Program-made: the position numbers and the translations under genes
Assembly: GCA_963772375.1 (NCBI GenBank)
Contig: CAVYXG010000007.1
Location: 124,001 to 188,000 of the forward strand
DNA: 64,000 nucleotides
DNA from: DATBHM01 sp963772375
GTDB taxonomy: Bacteria > Actinomycetota > UBA4738 > JACQTL01
Direction of reading: 5' to 3'
The notes under the pieces: generated by a model
Database searches by the model: none
The model's input: only the letters and a program-made list of their open reading frames with translations
What the model was told of the DNA's origin: nothing
In this document: positions 33,209-41,791 of the stretch, in pieces
Numbering within the stretch: the stretch's first letter is position 1
Layout: each line of letters opens with the position of its first letter

Positions 33209-35359
33209 ATGAGTGCGCACCCCTACGCCGGAACCGAGGACGTCCAGAACGCCGCCCGGAGCCTCGCCGCGCGCCTCCCGGAGCCACTGGCGCCGCTCGC
33301 CCGGCTGGCGTTCAACTACCGGTGGTCGTGGCACCCGGAGGGGGAGGGGCTGTTCGCGTCGCTCGATCCGGATCGTTTCGAACGCGACAAGCAGAACCCG
33401 CTCCGCCTGCTCCAGGAGGTCGACGCCGGGACGCTCGGCCGCCATGCCGCCGACGGCGACTACGTCGAACTCGCCCGGCGGATCGACGCCGAGGTGCACG
33501 AGGAGATGGCGGCTCCCGCCGCCGAGGGCCCGGTGACGGCGGACCGGCCGGTGGCGTTCCTCTGTGCGGAGTTCGGCATCCACCGGTCGCTGCCGCTGTA
33601 CTCGGGCGGGCTCGGCGTGCTGGCCGGCGACGTCCTGATGGCCTCGAGCGACCTCCGCATCCCGATGGTGGGGATCGGGCTCATGTACTCGCAGGGACAG
33701 TTCCACCAGCGGCTCGACCCGCGCGGGTGGCAGCACGACTATTGGGTGGACTCGGACCCGGAACGGCTCCCCGGCGCACTCGTCACGGGCGACGACGGTT
33801 CGCCGCTCACCATCACGCTGCCCATCCGCGACCGTCGGGTGGTCGCCCAGATCTGGCGGATCGACGTCGGCCGTGTGCCGCTGTACCTCCTGGACACCGA
33901 ACGTCCCGAGAACGACGTCGTGGACCGGTGGATCACCTCGCGGCTGTACGTGGGCGACCGCGACCTCCGCCTCGCGCAGTACGCGCTGCTCGGGCGGGGC
34001 GGCGTGCGCGCGCTGCGGGCGCTCGGGATCGAACCCGGCGTCCTGCACCTCAACGAGGGCCACGCGGCCATGGCGCCGCTCGAGGTGGTCCGCGAGGAGG
34101 TGGCGGCCGGACGGTCGTTCGACGACGCCACCCGGGCCGCGCGGGCCAGGACCGTGTTCACCACGCACACGCCGGTCGAGGCGGGCAACGAGTCGTTCCC
34201 GCCGGAGGCGTTCCTCGGGGTGCTCGGGGGGCTGCCGGACGAGCTCGGTGTGGGGGCCGACGCCGTACTGGACCTCGGGCGGGCGCGGCCCGGCGAGGGC
34301 GACGTCGGGATCACCGTGCTGGGGCTCCGGCTGTCGCGCTCGGCGAACGGCGTCAGCGCGCGACACGGTCGGGTGGCCCGGGCGATGTGGCGTCCGCTAT
34401 ACCCGGACGCGGGATCGGAGGAGGAGGTCCCGATCGGTCACGTCACCAACGGCGTCCACGTGGCGTCCTGGATGTCGCCGCCGATGCTCGAGCTGCTCGA
34501 CCGGTTCCTGCCCGAGGGATGGCTGCTGCGTGCGGACGACCCGTCGGTGTGGGCGGCGGTCAAGGACATCCCGGACGAGGAGCTGTGGGCCACACGGACG
34601 GTGTTGCGGACGCAGCTCGTCGACTGGCTTCGCGAACGCGCCACCAACGACCGCCTGGCCCGGGAGGAGCCCTCCGCGGACGTGCTGGCCGGGGCGAGCG
34701 CGTTCGACCCGGAGGCGCTCACGCTGGGGTTCGCCCGGCGGGTCGCGGCGTACAAGCGGCTCACGCTGATGGCGTTCGACCCGGATCGCGTTGCCTCGCT
34801 GCTGCGGGGCCCCCACGCCGGGCAGGTCGTGCTGGCCGGGAAGGCGCACTCGCAGGACGACGAGGCCAAGCGCCGCCTTCGCGACCTGTTCCGGGTGCGA
34901 TGGGCGCCCGACGTGGGGAGCCGCGTCGCGTACGTCGAGGACTACGACCTGGCCATCGCGTCCCACCTGGTGTGGGGGTGCGACGTGTGGGTGAACCTCC
35001 CCCGGCCCCCGCTCGAGGCGAGCGGCACGAGTGGCATGAAGTGCGCGCTGAACGGCGGCATCAACGTGAGCGTGCTCGACGGGTGGTGGGAGGAGGCCTG
35101 GGACGAGACGAACGGCTGGGGCATCGCCAGCACGAGCTCCGGTCCCGACGACGCCGCGGAGCAGGACCGCCGCGACGCAACGGCCTTCTACGACACCATG
35201 GAGCACGAGGTCGTGCCCATGTTCCACGACCGCGACGAGGCCGGCATCCCCAGGGAGTGGGTCCAGCGCGTGAAGCGCTCGCTGATCACCAACGGGCCGC
35301 GGTTCTCGGCGACCCGCATGATGCGCGACTACCTGCAGCAGGTGTACCCGAGCGGCTGA
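33209..35359 (+). CDS. glgP: Alpha-glucan (glycogen) phosphorylase, DUF3417-type
   Basis: A 716-residue PLP enzyme that releases glucose-1-phosphate from glycogen or maltodextrin. The N-terminal DUF3417 domain (about residues 10-110) marks the short bacterial/archaeal branch; then AEFGIHRSLPLYSGGLGVLAGD, HLNEGHAAMAPLE, FTTHTPVEAGNE and the PLP site EASGTSGMKCALNGG with its Lys. ATG 33209 is 10 nt after TAGGAT (33193-33198). The gene stands alone, convergent with a beta-propeller gene whose stop is 1 nt beyond its own. Confidence 0.95.
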   Translation: MSAHPYAGTEDVQNAARSLAARLPEPLAPLARLAFNYRWSWHPEGEGLFASLDPDRFERDKQNPLRLLQEVDAGTLGRHAADGDYVELARRIDAEVHEEMAAPAAEGPVTADRPVAFLCAEFGIHRSLPLYSGGLGVLAGDVLMASSDLRIPMVGIGLMYSQGQFHQRLDPRGWQHDYWVDSDPERLPGALVTGDDGSPLTITLPIRDRRVVAQIWRIDVGRVPLYLLDTERPENDVVDRWITSRLYVGDRDLRLAQYALLGRGGVRALRALGIEPGVLHLNEGHAAMAPLEVVREEVAAGRSFDDATRAARARTVFTTHTPVEAGNESFPPEAFLGVLGGLPDELGVGADAVLDLGRARPGEGDVGITVLGLRLSRSANGVSARHGRVARAMWRPLYPDAGSEEEVPIGHVTNGVHVASWMSPPMLELLDRFLPEGWLLRADDPSVWAAVKDIPDEELWATRTVLRTQLVDWLRERATNDRLAREEPSADVLAGASAFDPEALTLGFARRVAAYKRLTLMAFDPDRVASLLRGPHAGQVVLAGKAHSQDDEAKRRLRDLFRVRWAPDVGSRVAYVEDYDLAIASHLVWGCDVWVNLPRPPLEASGTSGMKCALNGGINVSVLDGWWEEAWDETNGWGIASTSSGPDDAAEQDRRDATAFYDTMEHEVVPMFHDRDEAGIPREWVQRVKRSLITNGPRFSATRMMRDYLQQVYPSG

Positions 35360-35360
35360 C

Positions 35361-36287
35361 TCAGGACGGTTGCCAGTCGGGGAAGCCCTCGGCGAACTCG
35401 CTCGGCAGCAGTCGGTGCTTGTGCGAGCCGTCGGCGTTCATCAGCCAGATGTCGTGGAACAGCTCTCCGCCCCGGTCGCTGGCGAAGGCGATCGCGGTTC
35501 CGTCCGGCGACCAGGCCGGGCCGACGTCGAAGTTCGGCCCGTCGGAGAGCACCCGGAAGCCGGTTCCATCCGGCCGGATCGAGCAGATCTTGAACCGCCG
35601 GTCGAAGTCGCGTTCGAACACCAGCCGCGTGCCGTCCGGCGACCATGCCACCTGGTGGTCGTACCCGCCCGAGCGCGTCACCCGGCTGACGTGGTGCGTG
35701 CGGAGGTCGAGCAGGAACAGGTCGCCGACGTCGCCGTGGCCGCCGCTCGCGCCGCGGGTGAACGCGATGTACCGGCCGGTCGGCGACCACGCGGGCTCGA
35801 AGTCGCGGGCGTCGCCGAAGGTGAGCTGACGGCGATCGCCGCCGTCGGACGCCCGTAACGAGAACAGGTACGTGTGCTCCCCGATGCCGTGGTCGTACAC
35901 CAGGCGGTCGCCGGCCGGGTTCCACGCGGGGTCGCGGGCGTCGATGTTGGTCGTCAGCCGGCGGGCGTTCGATCCGTCGGCGTCCATCACCCAGACGTTT
36001 CCCGGGCCGAACGGCGCGGGGGTCCGCCAGAACGCCACGGTCGTCCCCCGGCGGTTCCAGGCCGGGCCGAACTCGTTGCGGTCGGGCGTGTGCGTGATCC
36101 GGCGCACGCCGGTTCCGTCGGGGTTCATCGTGAACACGTCGACCTGCGTGTGATCCCCCGCGGGTTCCTCGTGCTCGAACGCGATCAGCCCGTTGCCGCC
36201 GGGGAACGCGGCACCCGCGGGACCGGCCGGAAGCCACGCCAGCGCGAGCCCGGCCACCACCGCAGCGACACTGCCGGCGCGACGCAC
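35361..36287 (-). CDS. Secreted TolB-like beta-propeller protein (copy 2)
   Basis: A 308-residue exported protein with a signal peptide (AAVVAGLALAWLPAGPAGAA) and six to seven WD40-like/PD40 repeats of the form WSPDGTxIAFxSDRxG...IWLMNADGSxxxRLT. Such TolB-type propellers bind proteins or cell-wall partners; no enzyme site is seen. GTG 36287 follows the paralogous gene after 2 nt. It is the last gene of the long minus-strand operon that starts near 44143. About 40% similar in pattern to copy 1, judged by eye only. Confidence 0.84.
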   Translation of the reverse strand: MRRAGSVAAVVAGLALAWLPAGPAGAAFPGGNGLIAFEHEEPAGDHTQVDVFTMNPDGTGVRRITHTPDRNEFGPAWNRRGTTVAFWRTPAPFGPGNVWVMDADGSNARRLTTNIDARDPAWNPAGDRLVYDHGIGEHTYLFSLRASDGGDRRQLTFGDARDFEPAWSPTGRYIAFTRGASGGHGDVGDLFLLDLRTHHVSRVTRSGGYDHQVAWSPDGTRLVFERDFDRRFKICSIRPDGTGFRVLSDGPNFDVGPAWSPDGTAIAFASDRGGELFHDIWLMNADGSHKHRLLPSEFAEGFPDWQPS

Positions 36288-36289
36288 GG

Positions 36290-37207
36290 CTAGACCGGCT
36301 GCCAGTTCGGGACGCCGTCGGTGAAGGCGTCGTGGGTGACTCGCTGCCGGTCCGTCCCGTTCGGCTTCATCGTCCACACGTCGTAGAAGTCCAGGTCGTG
36401 CTGGCGCACATCGCGCTGCAGCGCGATCCGTCCGCCCGTCGGCGACCACGAGGGATAGGAGTCGTCGACGTCGTTGTGCGTCACCTGGGTGAGGCCGGTG
36501 CCGTTCGGGAGCACCGTCCAGATCTCCCGCTTGCTGGTCAGGTTCCCCTCGGTGAAGAACACCAGCTTCGAGCCGTTCGGCGACCAGTCCGGGTACAGGT
36601 CCGGCAGCGCCTGGTGGGTGACTCGGTGCAGCCCGGTGCCGTCCGGGTGGATCGTGTAGACGTCGCCGTTCCCGGTCCGGAAGCTGGTGAACGCGATCAC
36701 GCCGGTGCTCGACCACGACGGCGCGATGTCGGCGGCGCCATTGGTGGTCAGGCGGTGCTGGTTGTGGCCGTCGGCGTCCATGATCCACAGGTCGGCCGCC
36801 AGCGTGTTCGTGGCCCGCCAGAACACGATCCGCTGCCCGTCGGGCGACCACGCCGGGTCCTCGTCGTTGGCCGAGCCGCTGGTCAGGCGGGTCTGGTTCG
36901 AGCCGCCCGCATCCATCACCCAGATGTTGCCGGGACCATCGGAGAACCCCCGCCACCACACGATCCGCCGTCCGTCGGGCGACCACCGCGGCCGGTGGTC
37001 CTCCGGCAGCCCGCCGGTCAGCTGGTGCAGGCCGGTCCCGTCCGGCTTGACGGAGTAGATGTCGAACTCGTCGGTCCGGCCGCTCTCGAACACGATGCGG
37101 CCGTTCGCCCCCGGGAACGCGGCATGCGCGGCGAGCGGTGTGAGCCCCGCGGTGAGCAGCCCGGCCGTTCCCACGGCGACGGCGCGGACGAGGAACCGTT
37201 TCGTCAC
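36290..37207 (-). CDS. Secreted TolB-like beta-propeller protein (copy 1)
   Basis: A 305-residue exported protein with signal peptide VRAVAVGTAGLLTAGLTPLA and ending AHA before AFPGANGRIVFESGR, then six PD40 repeats (RPRWSPDGRRIVWWRG, DPAWSPDGQRIVFWRA, YPDWSPNGSKLVFFTE and others) alternating with IWVMDAGGSNQTRLT-type strands. GTG 37207 overlaps the stop of the TetR gene (GTGA), linking it to the putative lipid operon. Function unknown; a periplasmic binding role is likely. Confidence 0.85.
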   Translation of the reverse strand: MTKRFLVRAVAVGTAGLLTAGLTPLAAHAAFPGANGRIVFESGRTDEFDIYSVKPDGTGLHQLTGGLPEDHRPRWSPDGRRIVWWRGFSDGPGNIWVMDAGGSNQTRLTSGSANDEDPAWSPDGQRIVFWRATNTLAADLWIMDADGHNQHRLTTNGAADIAPSWSSTGVIAFTSFRTGNGDVYTIHPDGTGLHRVTHQALPDLYPDWSPNGSKLVFFTEGNLTSKREIWTVLPNGTGLTQVTHNDVDDSYPSWSPTGGRIALQRDVRQHDLDFYDVWTMKPNGTDRQRVTHDAFTDGVPNWQPV

Positions 37208-37908
37208 GGTCGAACCCCCCTGGGAGTCGGGTCGCGGTCAGCCCGGGCCCGCTGCGCGGGGCGGGCCTCGGACGACAATCCTCCCACCTCGGAGGCGCCC
37301 GGGGGAGCCATCGCGCTGCGGACGAACTCCAGCACCTCCTGCTCCCGGCGGCGGAGCGCGGTGCGCGACGAGTCCTCGCCGACCACCGCCCGGAGCACCC
37401 CGGCCTCGGTGAGCGACCCCACCACGGCCGTGTACAGGGTGAACAGCAGCAGCGCCGGGTCCTGACGGCGGATCTGCCCGTCGGACATCCCGCGGTCGAG
37501 GAACGCCAGCGCCCGCTGGCGGAGCGGCTCGAGGCCGGCGGCGAACCGGGTGATGACCTCCGGCGACATCCGCCCGGCCTCCCGGATGAACTGCGGGAAC
37601 TCCGGCCACTCCTCGGCCATGCGGAACACGGCCCGGATGACCGTCTCGGCCTTCTCCGACTCGGACTCGTGGGCGGCGAGCGCCTCGGCCAGCGCGTTGC
37701 CCACCTTGGTGCTGACCTCGCCGACGCAGGCCTCGAACAGGGCCTCCTTGGTCGGGAAGTAGTAGAGGAGCGACTGCTTGCGGACCCCGGCGGCGGAGGC
37801 CACGGCCTCCAGCGAGGCCCCCTCGTACCCGGCCTTGCCGAACCGCCGCACGGCCTCCTGGATCAACCGCTCCCGGGTGCCGGTTCCCCCGTGGTCGTCC
37901 GGGGTCAT
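37204..37908 (-). CDS. TetR/AcrR-family transcription regulator
   Basis: A 234-residue regulator. The N-terminal helix-turn-helix is clear: RERLIQEAVRRFGKAGYEGA, LEAVASAAGVRKQSLLYYFPTKEALF (residues about 12-58). The ligand-binding part is divergent with a charged C-terminal tail. ATG 37908 overlaps the PlsC stop. Being inside the operon of acyl-lipid genes, it likely represses that operon in response to an acyl compound; the perfect palindrome at 44136-44151 is the obvious candidate operator. Confidence 0.92.
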   Translation of the reverse strand: MTPDDHGGTGTRERLIQEAVRRFGKAGYEGASLEAVASAAGVRKQSLLYYFPTKEALFEACVGEVSTKVGNALAEALAAHESESEKAETVIRAVFRMAEEWPEFPQFIREAGRMSPEVITRFAAGLEPLRQRALAFLDRGMSDGQIRRQDPALLLFTLYTAVVGSLTEAGVLRAVVGEDSSRTALRRREQEVLEFVRSAMAPPGASEVGGLSSEARPAQRARADRDPTPRGVRP

Positions 37909-38840
37909 GCGCCGTCCCGGGCCCCGTTCGGGGCCCACGCCCGGCGCTTGCGGCGGTTGGGCAGCGGACGGGAGGACTCCCAGATCCGGCGCCACCGCGC
38001 AGCGGTGGGGCCGGAGGGCGACGGCGTCAGTCCCTCCGCCTCCCGGCGGAGGGACCGGTACCAGTCCGTTCGGTCCTCGTCCCACAGCCGGGCCACCGCC
38101 TGCATGACCCGCGCGGCGACGCTCCGGAAGTCCTCGTCGGGCTCCGGGACGATGGGCTGGCCGTACCGCACCGTGATCGGGAACCGTCCCTTCCGCGGCC
38201 ACGACCGCCCTCGCGGCATCGCCGCGTACGCGCCGCGGATGGCGACCGGAACGATCGGGATCCCGGCATCCTCCGCCAGGCGCGCCGTTCCATGACGGAA
38301 CCGCTGGACCCACCCGTCCTTCGACCGGGTTCCCTCTGGGAACACCACCAGGTTCCAGCCCTCGGCGATCATCCGGCGCGCGGTGCCGGTTCCCCGGCCG
38401 GATCCCTGGCGTTCGATGGGGAAGGCGTTGAACACCAGCGCGGTCGACGCCGCCCGCCACCACACGTCGAAGAAGTAGTCGGCCGCCGCGCCAACCGCGG
38501 TGCGCTCCCGCCACGCCGGCGGCAGCGAGCACAGCACGAGCGGCGCGTCGAGGTGCGACGAGTGGTTGCTGACGAACAGCACCGGCGGCTTCAGCTGCTC
38601 CAGCACGTCGAGGCCCTCGACCTTGACGTCGGTCTCGTTCCACACGACGGGCTTCAGCAGCCCGGCCTGGACGAATCGCCGTACGGCCTTGGCCGGCTTC
38701 GTGCGGGCCCAGGCGGTGGGGTACTCCTTGGGCTCCAGCCGGGGCTGCGACGGGCGCGCCGTCTCGGGCGCCAGCGGGCGCTTGCCCCACCGCCAGCCCT
38801 TGGCGAACAGCTCGAGGTCGTCGCGGAGGGACGTCCCCAT
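37905..38840 (-). CDS. PlsC-type lysophospholipid acyltransferase
   Basis: A 311-residue acyltransferase of the 1-acyl-sn-glycerol-3-phosphate family. Motif I is NHSSHLD (HX4D), motif II around NAFPIERQGSGRG, motif III FPEGTRSKDG and motif IV IPIVPVAIRGAY. An N-terminal extension of about 85 residues and a basic C-terminus flank the domain. It would transfer an acyl group to a lysolipid or another alcohol. ATG 38840 shares one base with the stop of the LarA-like gene (TGATG), so translation is coupled. Confidence 0.9.
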   Translation of the reverse strand: MGTSLRDDLELFAKGWRWGKRPLAPETARPSQPRLEPKEYPTAWARTKPAKAVRRFVQAGLLKPVVWNETDVKVEGLDVLEQLKPPVLFVSNHSSHLDAPLVLCSLPPAWRERTAVGAAADYFFDVWWRAASTALVFNAFPIERQGSGRGTGTARRMIAEGWNLVVFPEGTRSKDGWVQRFRHGTARLAEDAGIPIVPVAIRGAYAAMPRGRSWPRKGRFPITVRYGQPIVPEPDEDFRSVAARVMQAVARLWDEDRTDWYRSLRREAEGLTPSPSGPTAARWRRIWESSRPLPNRRKRRAWAPNGARDGA

Positions 38841-40417
38841 CAGCGAACCTCAGCCAGCGTCAGCGGCGGCGAGTGGAGGTAGGTGATCGAGGGCGTGGAC
38901 CCCACGGTCTCCCCGGCCATCTCCAGGGCGTCGGCGAACGTCGACGCGGTCCGGAACCCCATCCGGCTCACGGCCCGGCGGTCCGCCCCGACGAAGATCA
39001 CGTCGCCGAGGTAGTCCATCGCGTGCGCGCCCCAGTACCACATGTAGAACGGGTGCACGCCGTGGTACGCGTAGCTGTTGCGGTACAGGTGGATGTACCA
39101 GGGGTCGGTCGCGTACTGCTCCTCGAACTTCGCCTCGATCTGCGCGGGGTCGGTCGTCTCGGCCAGGACCTCCTCGAAGAAGTCGACGTAGCTCGGGTGA
39201 TGCACCTGATGGAACTCCCACGGCACCGGGTGGTGCAGGATCATCACGCCGCCCTGCCGCACGACGGGGCGGCCCAGGTACATGTTGAAGAAGTAGCCGA
39301 GCCCCAGGCACTGCGCGAGGATGGGGTTCATGATCGAGTTCACGTTGTAGGGGCACACATACGGCAGCCCCACGACCATGACGTCCGACTGCCCGTTGAC
39401 CTCGGTGAGCTGCTGGCGGTGGACGTTCGCCAGGGTCTCCTTGTGGACGGCCTCCGTCTCGCCGGCGTGGACGCCGGTCATGGAGTACGGCGCCTCGATC
39501 CGCCGGAAGAACTCCCTGCGGATGCGGGCCGGCGAGCGCTCGTTCGCCCGCTTGGCCGCGAGCGCCATGGCCTGGTCCTTCGCCGACCACTCCCACTCGC
39601 GCTTGTTGAGGAACCCCATCTGCGAGGGGAACGTGTCGTTGTTCAGCGTGGTCTCGATCGTGAAGATCTTCAGGTGCTCGGCGAGGAGCCGGCCCATCCG
39701 CTCGGTCGAACCGTGCAGCGCGCTTCGCGGCGGGTCCATGTAGCTGTTCGACTGCAGCATGGTGTGCACGTTGTGGTGGTGCTTGAGGGACTTGTAGCCG
39801 GCGAGCCCCACCGGCACCGACTTGTGGCCGCCGTCCATCGCCACCAGGTTGATGTTCACGTAGACGAGCAGGTCGGACTCGGCGGCCCGGCGGTTGATCT
39901 CGACGACCTCGCCGCGGTCGGTCTCCCCGATCATCACCATGCCGTCGGGGTCCTCGGCGTCGTGGTTCCGGAGCGCCTCCGGCCAGAACGACCGGTACAC
40001 GCGCTCGCCGACCGCGTGCTTGATCTCCGCCGGCGTCATGCGGCGGTGGAGGGAGTTGGCCATGACGATCTCGACGTCGTCGACGCCCCGGCGGGCGGCG
40101 AGCTCGAGGACGTTCTCCAACACGCGCTGGCGGGCATCGGGCGCCTGCATCGGCGGCAGCGGCAGCGAGATGTCGTCCACCGCGATCGTGAGCCTCATGC
40201 CCGGCGACAGCAGCTCGGGAAGCGGCTCCGTCCCATGCGGATTGAGCAGGGCCTGGCGGACCGCGCCGTTCGGGTCCTGCAGGCCCGGCAGCGAGTCGGG
40301 CGGGTAGATCACGCGCGTCCCGAGCGGGAACTTCTGCACCTTGAACCCCTCGCCCTGGTGCACGAGGAGGGGTGGCGTCCGCTCGTCCACCTCCAGCACG
40401 AACCCCGGTCTCGGCAT
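38840..40417 (-). CDS. LarA-like (lactate racemase domain, DUF2088) protein
   Basis: A 525-residue protein whose N-terminal half matches the LarA/DUF2088 fold (LTIAVDDISLPLPPM, RQRVLENVLELAARRGVDDV, NHDAEDPDGMV). LarA proteins use a nickel pincer cofactor for racemisation; here the His cluster HKSVPVGLAGYKSLKHHHNV may bind the cofactor, but the usual partners larB, larC and larE are not in the window. The C-terminal 200 residues (VMILHHPVPWEFHQVHHPSY) are not in LarA itself. Start ATG 40417 is preferred over an upstream ATG because GAGGAG lies 9 nt before it. Reaction unknown; probably a hydroxyacyl or lipid alcohol intermediate. Confidence 0.82.
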   Translation of the reverse strand: MPRPGFVLEVDERTPPLLVHQGEGFKVQKFPLGTRVIYPPDSLPGLQDPNGAVRQALLNPHGTEPLPELLSPGMRLTIAVDDISLPLPPMQAPDARQRVLENVLELAARRGVDDVEIVMANSLHRRMTPAEIKHAVGERVYRSFWPEALRNHDAEDPDGMVMIGETDRGEVVEINRRAAESDLLVYVNINLVAMDGGHKSVPVGLAGYKSLKHHHNVHTMLQSNSYMDPPRSALHGSTERMGRLLAEHLKIFTIETTLNNDTFPSQMGFLNKREWEWSAKDQAMALAAKRANERSPARIRREFFRRIEAPYSMTGVHAGETEAVHKETLANVHRQQLTEVNGQSDVMVVGLPYVCPYNVNSIMNPILAQCLGLGYFFNMYLGRPVVRQGGVMILHHPVPWEFHQVHHPSYVDFFEEVLAETTDPAQIEAKFEEQYATDPWYIHLYRNSYAYHGVHPFYMWYWGAHAMDYLGDVIFVGADRRAVSRMGFRTASTFADALEMAGETVGSTPSITYLHSPPLTLAEVR

Positions 40418-40430
40418 GTGTTTGTTCTCC

Positions 40431-40586
40431 TCAGCTCTCATCCTCAGCGGGCCGACTTCGTCGGCCCGCTTCGGCCAGGGGGACCGAAGCAGCCTGATCC
40501 TCTCCGCTTCGCTCCGCGGGGCCGCTTCCCCCCTGGACCCCCGGATCCATTCCCGTCGTCACCCGCGAATCCATGTCGGTCGTCAT
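40431..40586 (-). CDS. Possible 51-codon gene between adh and larA-like (doubtful)
   Basis: A short reading frame starts with ATG 40586, overlapping the alcohol dehydrogenase stop as ATGA, and ends just where the ribosome-binding site of the LarA-like gene begins. The product (MTTDMDSRVTTGMDPGVQGG, then charged and Ser-rich) has no family likeness, no hydrophobic core and contains the stem-loops described below. It may only serve translational coupling or be non-coding. Confidence 0.2.
   Translation of the reverse strand: MTTDMDSRVTTGMDPGVQGGSGPAERSGEDQAASVPLAEAGRRSRPAEDES
40447..40490. repeat. Two back-to-back stem-loops
   Basis: The first is a perfect 10-bp stem (GCGGGCCGAC/GTCGGCCCGC, loop TTC, 40447-40469). 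The second is 7 bp (GCTTCGG/CCGAAGC, 40468-40490) and shares two bases with it. They sit upstream of the LarA-like gene inside the operon and could act as an attenuator or processing site. No second copy was seen in the window. Confidence 0.6.
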
Positions 40587-41791
40587 CCTTCGGCCCTGGG
40601 ATCGAAGGCCACCTTCATCGTTCCGAGCCGGCCCGCGTCGAGCGCGTGGTCCAGCGCCTCGCGCCACCGCCTGAGCGGGTACACGGCGCCCACCACGCCC
40701 TCGAGCGGCGCGTCCCCGGCCAGGTCGAGCGCCAGTTCGAACGTGTGCCGCGTGTCGCCGTTCCGGAGCTGCTCGGCCCCGCTGGTGTACGCGCCGACCA
40801 GCTCCAGCTCCCGGAACCACACGGGCGTCAGATCGGCGCCGTGCGTCGGCAGCCCGGCCAGCACCACGCGCCCGCCGGCCTTCGTCGTCCGCAGCGCCAG
40901 GTCCAACGACGAGCGCGACCCCACGCAGTCGATCGCCAGATCCACACCGCCCAGCAGGAACGGCATCCCCCGCTCAGGCTTCAGCTTCATGGCCCGCGAC
41001 GACCGGCGGAGCGATCCGATCGCCGTGTCCGGCGACACGACGTCCGACGCCCCGAACGCCACCGCGAGCTCGCGCTGCCTCGAATGCTTCGCCACCACCG
41101 TCACGTGCCCGGCGTCGGTGAACTCCCGCAGCGCCAGCAGGGTCAGCAGCCCCAGCGTCCCCGCGCCCGCCAGCAACACCGTCGCCCCCGGCTCCGGCGC
41201 TGCCCGCAATGCGGCGTGGATGGCACACGCCAGCGGCTCCACCAGCACGGCCCGCGTGTCGGTCATCCGGTCCGGCACCGGATGCAGCTGCGAGCGGTGG
41301 GCCACGAGCATCCCGCTCCACCCCCCGCCGGTGTCCGAGCAGTATCCGGTCTGGAGCCCCGGCGATACGTGCCCGACGGTCACGCGGTCGCAGCGCCCGG
41401 TCGCCCCGGCAGCGCACGACGGACACGGCACCACCCCCCGGGCGGCGCACGCCAGCACCGGATCGATCACCACCCGCGTTCCGACGGGCAGGTCGCCGAC
41501 GTCGTCCATCAGCTCGCCGACGACCTCGTGTCCCGGAACGAACGGCATCGACACGAGCGGCGAGAAGTAGAACGACGAATGGCCGCTGATCGTGGCGAGG
41601 TCCGACCCGCAGATGCCGGCCAACCGGGGCCGCACCCGTCCCCACCGGGCGGCCGGCGGTGCGGGCCCGTCCCGGTTGACGAGCCGAAGCGGCGCCAGCG
41701 GTCCTGCGACGAGCCCCGGCAACCGGTCCCCCACGGCTCGGGCCGCGACGTAGCGAGGAACGCTCCGAAACAGCTCCAGCGCAAGCGTCAT
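40583..41791 (-). CDS. Zinc-dependent alcohol dehydrogenase (MDR family)
   Basis: A 402-residue medium-chain dehydrogenase. Catalytic zinc region: GICGSDLATISGH and PFVPGHEVVGELMDD; structural zinc lobe with Cys in ACAARGVVPCPSCAAGATGRC (residues about 120-140); Rossmann motif LLAGAGTLGLLTLLAL. It would interconvert an alcohol and an aldehyde or ketone, plausibly the product of the neighbouring acyl reductase. Start ATG 41791 overlaps the HAD gene stop. The stop overlaps the doubtful 51-codon frame. Confidence 0.9.
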   Translation of the reverse strand: MTLALELFRSVPRYVAARAVGDRLPGLVAGPLAPLRLVNRDGPAPPAARWGRVRPRLAGICGSDLATISGHSSFYFSPLVSMPFVPGHEVVGELMDDVGDLPVGTRVVIDPVLACAARGVVPCPSCAAGATGRCDRVTVGHVSPGLQTGYCSDTGGGWSGMLVAHRSQLHPVPDRMTDTRAVLVEPLACAIHAALRAAPEPGATVLLAGAGTLGLLTLLALREFTDAGHVTVVAKHSRQRELAVAFGASDVVSPDTAIGSLRRSSRAMKLKPERGMPFLLGGVDLAIDCVGSRSSLDLALRTTKAGGRVVLAGLPTHGADLTPVWFRELELVGAYTSGAEQLRNGDTRHTFELALDLAGDAPLEGVVGAVYPLRRWREALDHALDAGRLGTMKVAFDPRAEG

